Under the pieces are notes generated by a model, which made no database searches, was not told where the DNA came from, and was given only the letters and a program-made list of their open reading frames with translations. From assembly GCA_014584695.1 (NCBI GenBank), contig JACTMI010000004.1:1-64000 (forward strand): a stretch of 64,000 nucleotides of DNA, read 5' to 3'. Shown piece by piece: positions 52,501 through 61,231 of this stretch. The number at the start of each line of letters is the position of its first letter. Within the stretch, counting starts at the first letter, position 1. The stretch is from Acidobacteriota bacterium. GTDB lineage: Bacteria; Acidobacteriota; Thermoanaerobaculia; Multivoradales; JAGPDF01. The position numbers and the translations under genes were made by a program.

Positions 52501-53433
52501 CCAAGGGTGCCCACCCCCGAAGCACTGGTTGGCGACCAGAGTCTCTCCCTCTTCGTTCTTTGCCTTGGCCTTGGACTCGAGCTTTGGAATCCAGCTCACC
52601 GTCGCTTTCGGCCGGTCCAGCAGCTCGTCGAGGGCCAGGAAGTGGAAGAACTCGGGCTTCTGGTGGCTATGGTGGTTGAGGGGGAAATTGACTAGCTCGA
52701 GCGCGTGACATTCCTGACCGGACGGGAGCCCGGCTGCCGCGCAGACCTCCGGCGCTCCCTTCCGCAGTGGGTGCGCCACGCCGTTGATGTGAACCACGGC
52801 GTCCGGATCCGCCACGTCGCCGACGAGCACGATCCCCTCGGCGAGCTTCCGACGTACCGTTGGATAGGAGCCGGGTGCCGGAGTCTTGGTGCCCTTGGGC
52901 TTGAAGGTCCACTCGACACGAGGAACCGGGCCGTTCTTGGGGACCTGGACGCCGGCAGGCTCTTCGTAGGAGACGGTCCCGACCGACCAGGCCCCTTGGA
53001 TGCGAATCATGGCGTGCAGTCTGGATTCGCCGCTCGCCTTCTTGCACCAGCTCGGGCCCGTCACGACGTCCCACAGCACGCACTCATCTTTGACTCTGGA
53101 TTTCTTAGCGCCAGAGGCTAAGGCGAGTTGCGCCAGGTCGGCGATCTCCCCGAGGGCTTGAGTCGGACGGCTGAGTGAGCCCGGCTTCGTGATCTCGATG
53201 CGCACCGGCGTACTCGGCGAAGCGCCGCTGTCGACCCAGCAATCGAGCTTCGTCGCATCGGAGTCCTTCGACATCCGGGAGCGGAGCACGTGCTTCGCGC
53301 GGCTCCCGGGCTTCTGATCCGGGGCGTCGTGCGGCAAGAGGATCCGGAGCTCGTGGATCGGGTCCGCGGTGCGCGTGTCGGCTACCGGGACGATCAGGCT
53401 GAGACCTGCGATGAGGATGACGACTTTTTCCAT
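52495..53433 (-). CDS. Secreted protein of unknown function next to a CHAT protease
   Basis: 312 residues with a short signal-like N-terminus (MEKVVILIAGLSLIVPVADT). Five cysteines lie in LDCWVDSG, DECVLWDVV, PSWCKKASG, PEVCAAAGLPSGQECHALEL and NQCFGGGHP. Mid-chain WTFKPKGTKTPAPG and a His-rich LNHHSHQKPEFFHFLALDEL near 260-280 stand out. Its base use is visibly less GC-extreme than its neighbours, with more Lys and Ser. GGAGG lies 7 bases before the ATG. It is 17 bases after the CHAT gene, so probably co-expressed. No family is recognised; a partner or substrate of the CHAT protease is a possibility. Confidence 0.7.
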   Translation of the reverse strand: MEKVVILIAGLSLIVPVADTRTADPIHELRILLPHDAPDQKPGSRAKHVLRSRMSKDSDATKLDCWVDSGASPSTPVRIEITKPGSLSRPTQALGEIADLAQLALASGAKKSRVKDECVLWDVVTGPSWCKKASGESRLHAMIRIQGAWSVGTVSYEEPAGVQVPKNGPVPRVEWTFKPKGTKTPAPGSYPTVRRKLAEGIVLVGDVADPDAVVHINGVAHPLRKGAPEVCAAAGLPSGQECHALELVNFPLNHHSHQKPEFFHFLALDELLDRPKATVSWIPKLESKAKAKNEEGETLVANQCFGGGHPWP

Positions 53434-53450
53434 GGGCTTGCCTCCAGCTA

Positions 53451-56396
53451 TCAATGGACTCGCGGCGAACGGTCCCCTGCCACGGGCAGGCGGCCGTGAA
53501 GTCGGAAGGCGCCCCAGGCGCGCGGCTGGGCGAGCGCGGGGTCGCCCGAAGCGCGCGCCGAGGCGCGCAGGCGAGAGAGCGCGCGGGCCAAGGTGTCGCC
53601 CCGCTCCAGGTGGTCGTAGAGGCGCCCCACGAGCTCGCGCGTGGCGGCGTCCTCGACGTCCCAGAGGGTAGCGACGACCTCCTCGACCCCCGCTTCGAGA
53701 AGCGCCTCGGAGAGCGCGAGCGCGCCGCGCGTGGCCGACGGGTAGCCGAGCGCGGAACCGCACGCGGAGAGGACCGCGCCGCGAATCGAGCGCAAGTCGA
53801 GCCGCGCCAGCTCCGCCGCCGTCAGACCGCCCTCGCCGCCCGGGGCCGGCGAGGCGAGGAGGACCTTCGAGCTGCGCGGCTCCTCGAACCCGGGCAGGAC
53901 GTGGGCCGCGACGTGCAGCCAGGAGTGGCGGCCCGACGTCATCTCCTCGATCGCCCGCGCGGTCGTCGCGTCGCTGCCCGCGAGGAGCGTGGCGCTGCCG
54001 AAACGCGCCGCGACCTCCTCGCCCTCGCGCCGGGCCTCGGGCAGCCGCTCGAGGCCGGGCCGGGCGTCGGCGTCGAAGGCCGGGTCCGCGACGACGAGCG
54101 CGTGGCGCGAGGCGGGTCGCGCCGCCGCGTCGACCGGGCGATCGGGGCCCACCGCGAAGGTGAGCTCGTGCTCTTCGCCGAACGGCGAGCCGTCGGCGAC
54201 CGGCAGGATCTCCCACGGCGCCGCCTCGATCTCGACGTCGCCGAGCAGGTAGATCGCGCGCTGTCCACCGAGGCGGTCGAGCCAGGGTCGGAGGATGCGG
54301 GCCGAGAGCTCTCCCGCGAGCCGCTCCCGCCGCGGGCCGTCTCCGGAGCCGAGCGCGTCGCGCAGCGCGGCCACGCGTCGCGCCAGCTCGTGCCGGGGCA
54401 CCCGCAGGCGCTGCATCGCGGGCGGATGAGGGCGCGTCAGGGCCACGATCACGATCTCGTCGCGCAAGGTCCAGGCGACCACGACCGCTTGCTCGTCGGT
54501 GAGGCGGCCCGCCATCTCGGCAGCCGAGACGACGGCGCCCGCCGGTGCCGGAAGCGGGCCGGCCCGGGTGGAGAAGTCGCGCAGCCGCAGCCGCGCGGAG
54601 AGCACGTGATCCGCGGCGTCGGGCCGCGCCAGGGCCAGCAGCACCAGCTCGTCGAACAGCTCGCGACCGCGATCGCGGGCGGTCACCAGAGTGCGTTGGT
54701 CGGCGGCGGAGGCGCTCTGCGCGGCGAGCAGCTCCAGGCCCCGCTCCAGGTCGGAGGCGGAGCGGTCGAAATCGCCCGCGGCGCGCAGGAGGCCGGCGCG
54801 GCGGGCGAGCAGCTCGGCCTCGGCGAGCCGGGCGCCGGCGGCGCGGGTCGTCGCGATCGCGCGGGACAGGCGCTCGATCGCAGCCGAGGGCGACGCCGCG
54901 GCCAGGATTCGGCTCTCGGCGAGCGCGAGACGGATCTCGAGGTGGTCGCGCAGCGGCGAGCTCTCGACGCGATCGAAGCTCGCGCGCGCTCCCGCCAGGG
55001 CCTCCTTCGCCGCCGCGGCGTCGCCGACCGCGAGCAGCGACTCGGCGAGCTGGACGCGCGCTTCGACCCGCGCCACCTCGGTCGGCTCCGCGTCGGCGAT
55101 CGTGGCTGCCCGGCGCGCCAGCTCGAGGCCGACGCGAAGGTGGCCGGACTCCTGCGCGGCGCGGCCGAGCTCCGCCATCAGCGCGGCGACCTGGCCCGAG
55201 GCGCCCGCCGCGCGCAGCGCCGCGACCGCGCGCAACCGGCCGCGCCAGGCGGCGCGCGTCTCGCCCAGCAGCGCGGAGGCCTCCGCGTAGAGACCCTCGA
55301 CGAAGGCCGTGAGCGCATGCGAGCGCACCGCCCGCAGGTGCGTCGCCGAGCGCTCGAACGGCGGCCGGGCCTCGATCGGCAGGCCGCGGTGCAGGAGCGT
55401 CAGACCTTGGAGCCAGAAGGCGCGGCCAGCCAGCGTGCGGCGGCCGGAGGCCGCCGCTTCCTGGCCGATGCGCGCCGCCGCCTCCGCCACGCCGTCGAGC
55501 TGGCGCCGGTGGAACCGGCACGCCTGGAGGTAGAGATCCGCCCAGTCGAGGAAGGGTGAATCGAACGGCTCGAGCTCTCGCCGCGCGGCGCGCAGCGAGC
55601 CCTCGGCGGCTTCGATGCGATAGGCGTCGAACTCCCGGTAGCCGGCGAAGTAGGTCTGGATCGCGAGCGCGTGGCGGCGCTGCTCGCCGGGCCATCGCGA
55701 CAGCGAGGCGAGCAGCAGCTCGGTCTCGCGATCCCCGGCCGCGGCGCGCAGCGTCGCGGCGGCCTCGCGCAGCTGCGCGACCGCCGTCTCCGCACCGGCG
55801 GCGTCGCCGCCGACCGCCGCCTCCATCCAGCTGGTCAAGCCGCCGAAGGCCGCGACCCGGGCCAGATCGAGCGCGTCCTGCCGCGGCTCCGGCTCCGGAC
55901 CTGCCTGCAACCGCTCGCGGGCGAGCTCGAGATTCGCGGTCACCAGGGGCTCCTCGGGGAGTCCCAGCAGGATCTCCGCCGCGGCCAGCAGGTCGAGCGG
56001 ATCGTCGTCGATCGTCGCGCGCGTCAGGTGAGCGGCGGCCAACAGCACGGCGGGATTGGTCGTGCCCGGTTCGTCGGCCACGCCCTGGAGCAGGTCGATC
56101 GCCTCGCCCGTCCGCCCCTGCGCGAGCCGCAGCAAGGCGAGATCGACCCGGGCCGCGGAGCTCGGCTGCCGCAGCGCCGAGGACTCGACCTCGCGTGCCA
56201 GCCGGGCCGGGAGTCGCGTCGTGGCGCGGGTCGCGGTCGGGGTGTCGGAGAGGCGGAACCGCGCGGCGCCGCCGGCCCGCTCGTCGGCGAGCCGGAGTAG
56301 CTCGCTGCGGCGTTGGCCGAGCTCTTCCGGGTTCGCCCCCGGCCGGCAGGCCAGCGAGACCGACAGCGCGAGCCACGCCAAGCCGCCGGCTCTCAC
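53451..56396 (-). CDS. TPR-CHAT caspase-like protease, probably membrane-anchored
   Basis: 981 residues. The N-terminus VRAGGLAWLALSVSLAC looks like a signal sequence, possibly a lipoprotein one, though the lipobox is not ideal. Residues 60-600 are alpha-helical TPR-like repeats (LRLAQGRTGEAIDLLQGV; GLELARRAATIADAEPTEVARV). A C-terminal CHAT domain (about 680-970) carries the caspase-type His in SWLHVAAHVLPG and Cys in GAVLSACGSALGYPS, both intact, and the closing VEEVVATLWDVEDAAT. The GTG at 56396 is chosen because GGAGGG lies 7 bases upstream and the signal sequence begins there. Confidence 0.88.
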   Translation of the reverse strand: MRAGGLAWLALSVSLACRPGANPEELGQRRSELLRLADERAGGAARFRLSDTPTATRATTRLPARLAREVESSALRQPSSAARVDLALLRLAQGRTGEAIDLLQGVADEPGTTNPAVLLAAAHLTRATIDDDPLDLLAAAEILLGLPEEPLVTANLELARERLQAGPEPEPRQDALDLARVAAFGGLTSWMEAAVGGDAAGAETAVAQLREAAATLRAAAGDRETELLLASLSRWPGEQRRHALAIQTYFAGYREFDAYRIEAAEGSLRAARRELEPFDSPFLDWADLYLQACRFHRRQLDGVAEAAARIGQEAAASGRRTLAGRAFWLQGLTLLHRGLPIEARPPFERSATHLRAVRSHALTAFVEGLYAEASALLGETRAAWRGRLRAVAALRAAGASGQVAALMAELGRAAQESGHLRVGLELARRAATIADAEPTEVARVEARVQLAESLLAVGDAAAAKEALAGARASFDRVESSPLRDHLEIRLALAESRILAAASPSAAIERLSRAIATTRAAGARLAEAELLARRAGLLRAAGDFDRSASDLERGLELLAAQSASAADQRTLVTARDRGRELFDELVLLALARPDAADHVLSARLRLRDFSTRAGPLPAPAGAVVSAAEMAGRLTDEQAVVVAWTLRDEIVIVALTRPHPPAMQRLRVPRHELARRVAALRDALGSGDGPRRERLAGELSARILRPWLDRLGGQRAIYLLGDVEIEAAPWEILPVADGSPFGEEHELTFAVGPDRPVDAAARPASRHALVVADPAFDADARPGLERLPEARREGEEVAARFGSATLLAGSDATTARAIEEMTSGRHSWLHVAAHVLPGFEEPRSSKVLLASPAPGGEGGLTAAELARLDLRSIRGAVLSACGSALGYPSATRGALALSEALLEAGVEEVVATLWDVEDAATRELVGRLYDHLERGDTLARALSRLRASARASGDPALAQPRAWGAFRLHGRLPVAGDRSPRVH

Positions 56397-56560
56397 AGGG
56401 TCGCCCTCCACGCCGGACGTGGTGGTCGGGCGGCGCTGCCCAGCCTTGCGGCGGGGCGGCCTGCGCAGCGGATGGGTCGGAGCAAGGCGGCGGGGAGCGT
56501 AACATCCGGTCGCGGCGGCGGGCACGTTGGTATCGACGGACGCGGGCGCCGGCTTTCGTC

Positions 56561-56589
56561 TTGACAGCGCCGGCCGCGGTGGTTACGGT
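56561..56589 (+). promoter_or_regulatory. Putative promoter of the 103-residue protein gene
   Basis: TTGACA at 56561-56566, a perfect -35, is followed after 17 bases by TACGGT. The ATG is 31 bases further on. It lies in the divergent gap after the CHAT gene start. Confidence 0.5.
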
Positions 56590-56620
56590 CGCGGCGTCCG
56601 GCCGCACCAAAGGGGGGGAG

Positions 56621-56932
56621 ATGAACGCCAGCGCGACCATCCGGTCCTATCTGATCTTCACCGGCACCGGCCCGATCCTGGTGCTGTCGACCTATCCCGA
56701 GCTGACCGACCGGCGGCTGGTGGAGAAGCTGCGCTACAAGGGGATCTCGAAGTTCATCGCCTACGAGGTGGCGCTCGCCGCGGTGCGGGAGCGTTACGCC
56801 GGCGCCTACGAGAGCGTGGCGCGCGACCTCGACGAGATCGAGGACATCCGCGTCCTCGACTTCAATGGCCACCAGATCATGACCAACTTCTCGCTCGACG
56901 AGCTGGGCGAGCCGATCAAGTTCGGCGGCTGA
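56621..56932 (+). CDS. Small conserved-looking cytoplasmic protein, unknown function
   Basis: 103 residues, alpha/beta. IRSYLIFTGTGPILVLSTYPELTDRRLVEKLRYKGISKFIAYEV near 7-50 and the ending VLDFNGHQIMTNFSLDELGEPIKFGG look like a compact conserved protein. No family is recognised. The GGGGGGGAG directly before the ATG is an unusually close ribosome site. Its last 17 bases overlap the convergent maf gene. Confidence 0.65.
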   Translation: MNASATIRSYLIFTGTGPILVLSTYPELTDRRLVEKLRYKGISKFIAYEVALAAVRERYAGAYESVARDLDEIEDIRVLDFNGHQIMTNFSLDELGEPIKFGG

Positions 56933-57557
56933 TCTCGCCCCGCCAAGCCTCCGGCGACGGCGATGGGCGCGCGGCCCCGACCGCCAGCCCGAAGCCGGCG
57001 AGCAGCTCGGCGACGAGCTCGACCGGCAGGCCCACGACGTTCGAGTAGCTGCCTTCGAAGCCGGTCACGAAAGCCGACGCCGCGCCCTGGATGCCGTAGG
57101 CGCCCGCCTTGTCGAGCGGATGCCCGGAGGCGACGTAGGCGTCGATCTCCGCCGCCGAGAGCGGCCGAAAGACGACGCGAGTGCGCGCCGCGCGGGCCAC
57201 GATCCGGCAACGGCCGCGCTCCCTGGCGACCAGCGCCACGCCGGTCCACACCTCGTGCTCCTGGCCCGCCAGGCGGCGGAGCATCGCGCGCGCCTCGGCG
57301 GCGTCGGCGGGCTTGCCCAGGATCTCGTCGGCGAGCGCCACCACCGTGTCGGCGCCCAGCGCCAGCTCGCCGTCGCGCGCCGCCGACTTCGCCTTGGCCA
57401 ACGCGAGGCGGATCACCAGCGCCTCCGGGAGCTCTGCCGGACGGGGAGTCTCGTCGGCAGCGGCGGGACGGACCTCGAACTGGAGGCCCAGCTCGGCGAG
57501 CAGCTCGCGCCGGCGCGGCGAGGCGGAAGCGAGGACCAGCGTGGGCACGGTGCTCAC
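56916..57557 (-). CDS. maf: Maf-family nucleoside triphosphate pyrophosphatase
   Basis: 213 residues. The Maf signature LVLASASPRRRELLAELGLQFEV near 8-30, ALGADTVVALADEILGKPADAAEARAMLRRLAGQEHEVWTGVAL near 67-110 and GAYGIQGAASAFVTGFEGSYSNVVGLPVE near 160-190 are complete. It hydrolyses dTTP/UTP-type or modified nucleotides, cleaning the pool. The GTG start overlaps the stop of the upstream VWFA gene by 4 bases. Confidence 0.93.
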   Translation of the reverse strand: MSTVPTLVLASASPRRRELLAELGLQFEVRPAAADETPRPAELPEALVIRLALAKAKSAARDGELALGADTVVALADEILGKPADAAEARAMLRRLAGQEHEVWTGVALVARERGRCRIVARAARTRVVFRPLSAAEIDAYVASGHPLDKAGAYGIQGAASAFVTGFEGSYSNVVGLPVELVAELLAGFGLAVGAARPSPSPEAWRGEISRRT

Positions 57558-59965
57558 GGATAGTAACCGCGGATCGTCCGGGCCACGACTCCCGGGCGGG
57601 AGACCTCGACCGAGACCTCGCGGTAGGCGCCGCCGGAGGAGCGCGGCGACTGGTAGGTGATCAGCCACTGCGAACGGATCTCGGCTTCGATCGCCGCGTA
57701 GACCCCCCTGAGCTCCGAGGTCCGATTCACGATGAACAGCCGGCCGCCGGTCTCGCGGGTGAGCTGCTCCAGCACCAGCCGCGCATCGGGCGGCCGGCTG
57801 GGCACGCCGAGGCCGATCGCGTAGATGGCGACGCCGGTGCGCCGGGCGTAGTCGAGAACGTCGGCGAAGCGGTGCCGGCTGCCCGAGTCGACGCCGTCGG
57901 AGACCAGCACCAGGGCGCGCTGGCCGCGCACGCCGCTGAAGTAGTGGAGCGCGTGGGCCACCGCGTCGTAGAGAAGGGTGTCACCGCGCGCCTCGATGCC
58001 GGCGAGCGCGCCCGCGAGGATCTCGGTGCGCGAGGTGAACTTGGCGGCCAGGCGGACGCGGTCGGAGAAGGTGATGACCGCGGCGCGGTCGCGCGGCGTC
58101 AGCACCCGCTCGAAGAAGGTGAGCGCGGCGCGCTCGAGGTCGGGGAGCTCCTCGACCATCGAGCCCGAGACGTCGAGCAGCAGGCCGGCGTGCACCGGGC
58201 GGTCGCGCACCCGCTCCAAGCGGCGGATCGCCTGCCGCTCGCCGTCCTCGCGCACCGCGACCAGCGCGGCGTCGAGCTCCTCGACCGGCCGGCCGCGCCG
58301 ATCGACGACGGCGGTGTAGAGCTCGACCAGGTCGACGTCGACCGACTCGCCGAGCGCGCCGCCGGCGAGCAGACGCACGTCTTCGGCGGCGCCGCCGCCG
58401 GCGAGATGGGCGACGGCCCGCACCCAGACCGCCGTGGCGCCGGGCGCGAGGCGCAGCGTCTGCGCCCAGGGCGGTTGGTAGAGCGTCGCCGCGAGCGCGT
58501 CGTCGAGATAGAGCTCGAGCCGCTCGACGGTCTCGCCTTCGGGCACCTCGACGGCGGCGCGCGCGGCGATCCGGTCCGCTCCGGACCTGATACGGGAAGG
58601 TTCGAGCAGCCGGACGGCGAAGCGGTGCGGCCCGCCGTTGAGGACCAGCTCGTCGCCCGCCAGCGCCCGCCCGAGCGCGTCCAGCGCCACCGCCGCGAGC
58701 CGCCGCGGCCGCGGCGCCGAGCCGAGATCGAGCTCGACCGCGTAGGGGGCGCTGCTCTTCTCGAGCACGCGCCTGCCGTCGAGCGAGAAGGCCACCCGGG
58801 CGACCCCGGCGCCGCGCACTTCCGCTTCGACCCGCAGCTTGCCGGTGACCAGCCGGTCGAGCGGCGCGAAGAGCCGGACGGCGGTCGCGCCCTCGTCCTC
58901 GTCGCCGGCCTCGGCCAGCTCGGCGTCCGCGGGCGCCGGGCTCTCCGACGGCGCCGGCACGTCGAGCGTCCGCTCGAAGTCGAGCGCGGCGCCGGTTTCG
59001 AGGTCGGTCAGGCGGAGAACGAGGTCGTAGCTGCCGGCGCGCAAGACGCGCTCGAACGAGAGCAGCGTCCGTCCGCTCGGGTCGAGGGCCGACGCGAGGG
59101 GCTCGAAGCGGTAGCGGAACGACTCGATCAGCACGTCGCCGCGCACGATCTCGCCGTCGAGAGCGAAGGCGCGCGCGGCACTCCCCTCGGAGGTCACCCG
59201 CAGCGTCCCCTCGACCCGCGTCCGCTGCTGGCGGCGGCCGGGGAAGGCGAGCTCGAGCTCCGCCTGGAGGCTGGCCGCCGGGCGACCGCCGGCGGCTCCG
59301 GGGGCCGCGAGAGGCAGGAAGGCACGGGCCCAGTCGGCGCCGGGACGGGGGACGATCCGGTGCTTGCGATCGAGCTCGTCCCAGTCGCTGGCGCTCGGAA
59401 GGGCCGCCGCGAGCTCCTCGCCTCCGGCGCATGCGGCGGCGGTCGGCTCGCCGCCGGTGAGGCCGCCGGCCCCCTCGGCGGGTCGCCACAGGCGATGGCG
59501 CCCCGGCTCGCCGTCGCTCGCCTCGACGAAGACGAGCGTGAAGCGCTCGGGGATCCGCTCGGCGCCGGCATAGCGCCAGACCTCGCCGGCCGGCCCCTGT
59601 TCGCCGCAGCGGAAGGGCCGGCGTGAGCCCGGCTCGCCGGCGAGCAGGAAGATCCGCGCCCGGTCGTCGTCGAGGCTCGCGAACCGTTGCCGGGCCTCCG
59701 GCAGACGCTCGCGCCAGCGATCGGCGAGCTCGTTGGCGGGCGTCTCCGGGAACGGATCGCGGGTCTCCCAGAAGCGGCGCTCGAACGCCGCGCGCCGGTA
59801 GGGGCGATCGAGCGAGCGGTAGATCGCCAGCTCCTCCTCGGTCAGCAGCGGCGCCGCCTCGGCGAGGAAGTCAGCCGCTCCGGCGCCGCTCTCGTCCGCG
59901 CGCATCGCGGCGACGGTGAGGAGCGCGAGCGCCAGAGCGGGGACGAGAGGTCGGGTCGAGCTCAC
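57554..59965 (-). CDS. Secreted GWxTD-VWFA protein (paralogue 1)
   Basis: 803 residues with a signal peptide (LVPALALALLTVAAMRA). The N-terminal region (about 35-150) holds the GWxTD-type motif set RRFWETRDPFPETPANELADRW. A long beta-rich middle follows, with Ig-like segments (about 200-540). A VWFA domain near 585-770 has an intact metal site (LDVSGSM, and VSDGVDSGSR). The chain ends in an RGYYP tail. This architecture is typical of Acidobacteria; the function is unknown, probably adhesion or complex assembly in the periplasm. GTG start; its stop overlaps maf. Confidence 0.85.
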   Translation of the reverse strand: MSSTRPLVPALALALLTVAAMRADESGAGAADFLAEAAPLLTEEELAIYRSLDRPYRRAAFERRFWETRDPFPETPANELADRWRERLPEARQRFASLDDDRARIFLLAGEPGSRRPFRCGEQGPAGEVWRYAGAERIPERFTLVFVEASDGEPGRHRLWRPAEGAGGLTGGEPTAAACAGGEELAAALPSASDWDELDRKHRIVPRPGADWARAFLPLAAPGAAGGRPAASLQAELELAFPGRRQQRTRVEGTLRVTSEGSAARAFALDGEIVRGDVLIESFRYRFEPLASALDPSGRTLLSFERVLRAGSYDLVLRLTDLETGAALDFERTLDVPAPSESPAPADAELAEAGDEDEGATAVRLFAPLDRLVTGKLRVEAEVRGAGVARVAFSLDGRRVLEKSSAPYAVELDLGSAPRPRRLAAVALDALGRALAGDELVLNGGPHRFAVRLLEPSRIRSGADRIAARAAVEVPEGETVERLELYLDDALAATLYQPPWAQTLRLAPGATAVWVRAVAHLAGGGAAEDVRLLAGGALGESVDVDLVELYTAVVDRRGRPVEELDAALVAVREDGERQAIRRLERVRDRPVHAGLLLDVSGSMVEELPDLERAALTFFERVLTPRDRAAVITFSDRVRLAAKFTSRTEILAGALAGIEARGDTLLYDAVAHALHYFSGVRGQRALVLVSDGVDSGSRHRFADVLDYARRTGVAIYAIGLGVPSRPPDARLVLEQLTRETGGRLFIVNRTSELRGVYAAIEAEIRSQWLITYQSPRSSGGAYREVSVEVSRPGVVARTIRGYYP

Positions 59966-60048
59966 CGTGGCACCGCGGCGATCCTAACCGGTGCGAGCGA
60001 GCCGAGCGCTGCGGGGCGCGCGCGGCCTCGGCGCGCGGCCGCGGCTGG

Positions 60049-60054
60049 TAGTCT
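60049..60054 (+). promoter_or_regulatory. Putative -10 hexamer TAGTCT
   Basis: TAGTCT ends 9 bases before the GTG start of the methyltransferase gene. Fits the TANNNT pattern. Confidence 0.35.
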
Positions 60055-60063
60055 GCGCCCGCC

Positions 60064-61191
60064 GTGTCGGTCCTGCTGCTCGTCCCCGCCTCGCCGCTCT
60101 ATCTCGCGTCGCCCGAGTTCCGCTTCCTCGCGCGCTGGCTGGAGGGCGAGGCGCGCGCCGCGTTCGGCGCCGTCGAGCGTCACGACCTGGGCGAGGCCGC
60201 GCGGGACCGTCTCGGCGATGCGAGCGCCCCGGCCTGGGTGCTGGTGGCGGAGCCCGAGGCCTTCGCCGGTCGCGCCACGCTGGCGGCGCTCGCCGCCGCG
60301 CTGACGGGCGCCGGCTCCGCGGCCGGGTGGGGCGCCCCACGGCTGCTGGCCGAAGTCGAGTCGCCACCCGCCGCCCCGCCAGTGCGGACGCTGCGCGTGT
60401 TCGAGCGGCTCGAGTCCGCCGTCCTCGCGCAGCCCGCCGGCGAGGCGGCCGCGGCGCTGCCGATCTCGCTCTGGCGCCGTTCCGCCCTGGCCGCGGCGGC
60501 GGCCGCCGCCGGTTCGGTGGCGGCCGCGCTCGACGGCGCGCGCGGAGGGATCCGGTGCGGGCTCGGGCATCGCTTCGTCGGCTATTACGGCCAACGCCGG
60601 GACGATGTTTTGCCGCTGCTGCGCGCGCCGCTCGCCGAGGTCCTCGAGATCGGCTGCGGCGACGGCGCGACCGGCGAGCTGCTCCAGCAGCGTCTCGGCT
60701 GCCGGGTGACCGGAGTCGAGCTCAACCCGGTGGCGGCGGCCACGGCCGCGCGCCGGCTCCACCGGGTCCTCTGCGCCGACGTCGAGCAGCTCGAGCTCGA
60801 CGGCCGTTTCGACCTGGTGCTCGCGCTCGAGCTGTTCGAGCACCTGACCGAGCAGGAGGCCTTCCTGGCGCGGATCCGGCCGCTGCTCGAACCCGAAGGC
60901 ACGCTGCTGCTGTCGGTTCCCAACGTCGGCGCGGCGGCGGTGGTCGAGGACCTGATCGCCGGCCGCTTCGACTACCTGCCGGTGGGATTGCTCTGCTACA
61001 CCCACTACCGCTTCTTCACCCGGGCGACCCTGGCGAGCTGGCTGGAACGGTCGGGTTTCTCTCGCGTCCGCTTCGTGCCGCAGCCGGGCGAGCTCCCGGA
61101 GCGGCTGGTCGCGGCCGTCGCGGCCGCCGGCCTGGAAGTCGATCGCGACAGCTTGGCCACCCTCGGTTTCTTCGTCCTGGCCCAACCCTGA
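60064..61191 (+). CDS. Two-domain protein with a class I SAM methyltransferase
   Basis: 375 residues. The C-terminal half (about 190-340) is a Rossmann methyltransferase: [20 protein letters not shown] (motif I, about 197-216), [19 protein letters not shown] and [30 protein letters not shown] is typical of enzymes acting on small molecules or lipids/quinones. The first 180 residues have no recognised domain but contain glycosyltransferase-like alternation ([14 protein letters not shown]). It sits between the two VWFA paralogues but on the opposite strand. Substrate unknown. Confidence 0.75.
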   Translation: MSVLLLVPASPLYLASPEFRFLARWLEGEARAAFGAVERHDLGEAARDRLGDASAPAWVLVAEPEAFAGRATLAALAAALTGAGSAAGWGAPRLLAEVESPPAAPPVRTLRVFERLESAVLAQPAGEAAAALPISLWRRSALAAAAAAAGSVAAALDGARGGIRCGLGHRFVGYYGQRRDDVLPLLRAPLAEVLEIGCGDGATGELLQQRLGCRVTGVELNPVAAATAARRLHRVLCADVEQLELDGRFDLVLALELFEHLTEQEAFLARIRPLLEPEGTLLLSVPNVGAAAVVEDLIAGRFDYLPVGLLCYTHYRFFTRATLASWLERSGFSRVRFVPQPGELPERLVAAVAAAGLEVDRDSLATLGFFVLAQP

Positions 61192-61231
61192 CGCCGCGAC
61201 GCCGCGCTGGCGACGGACGGCGCCGGCCGGT

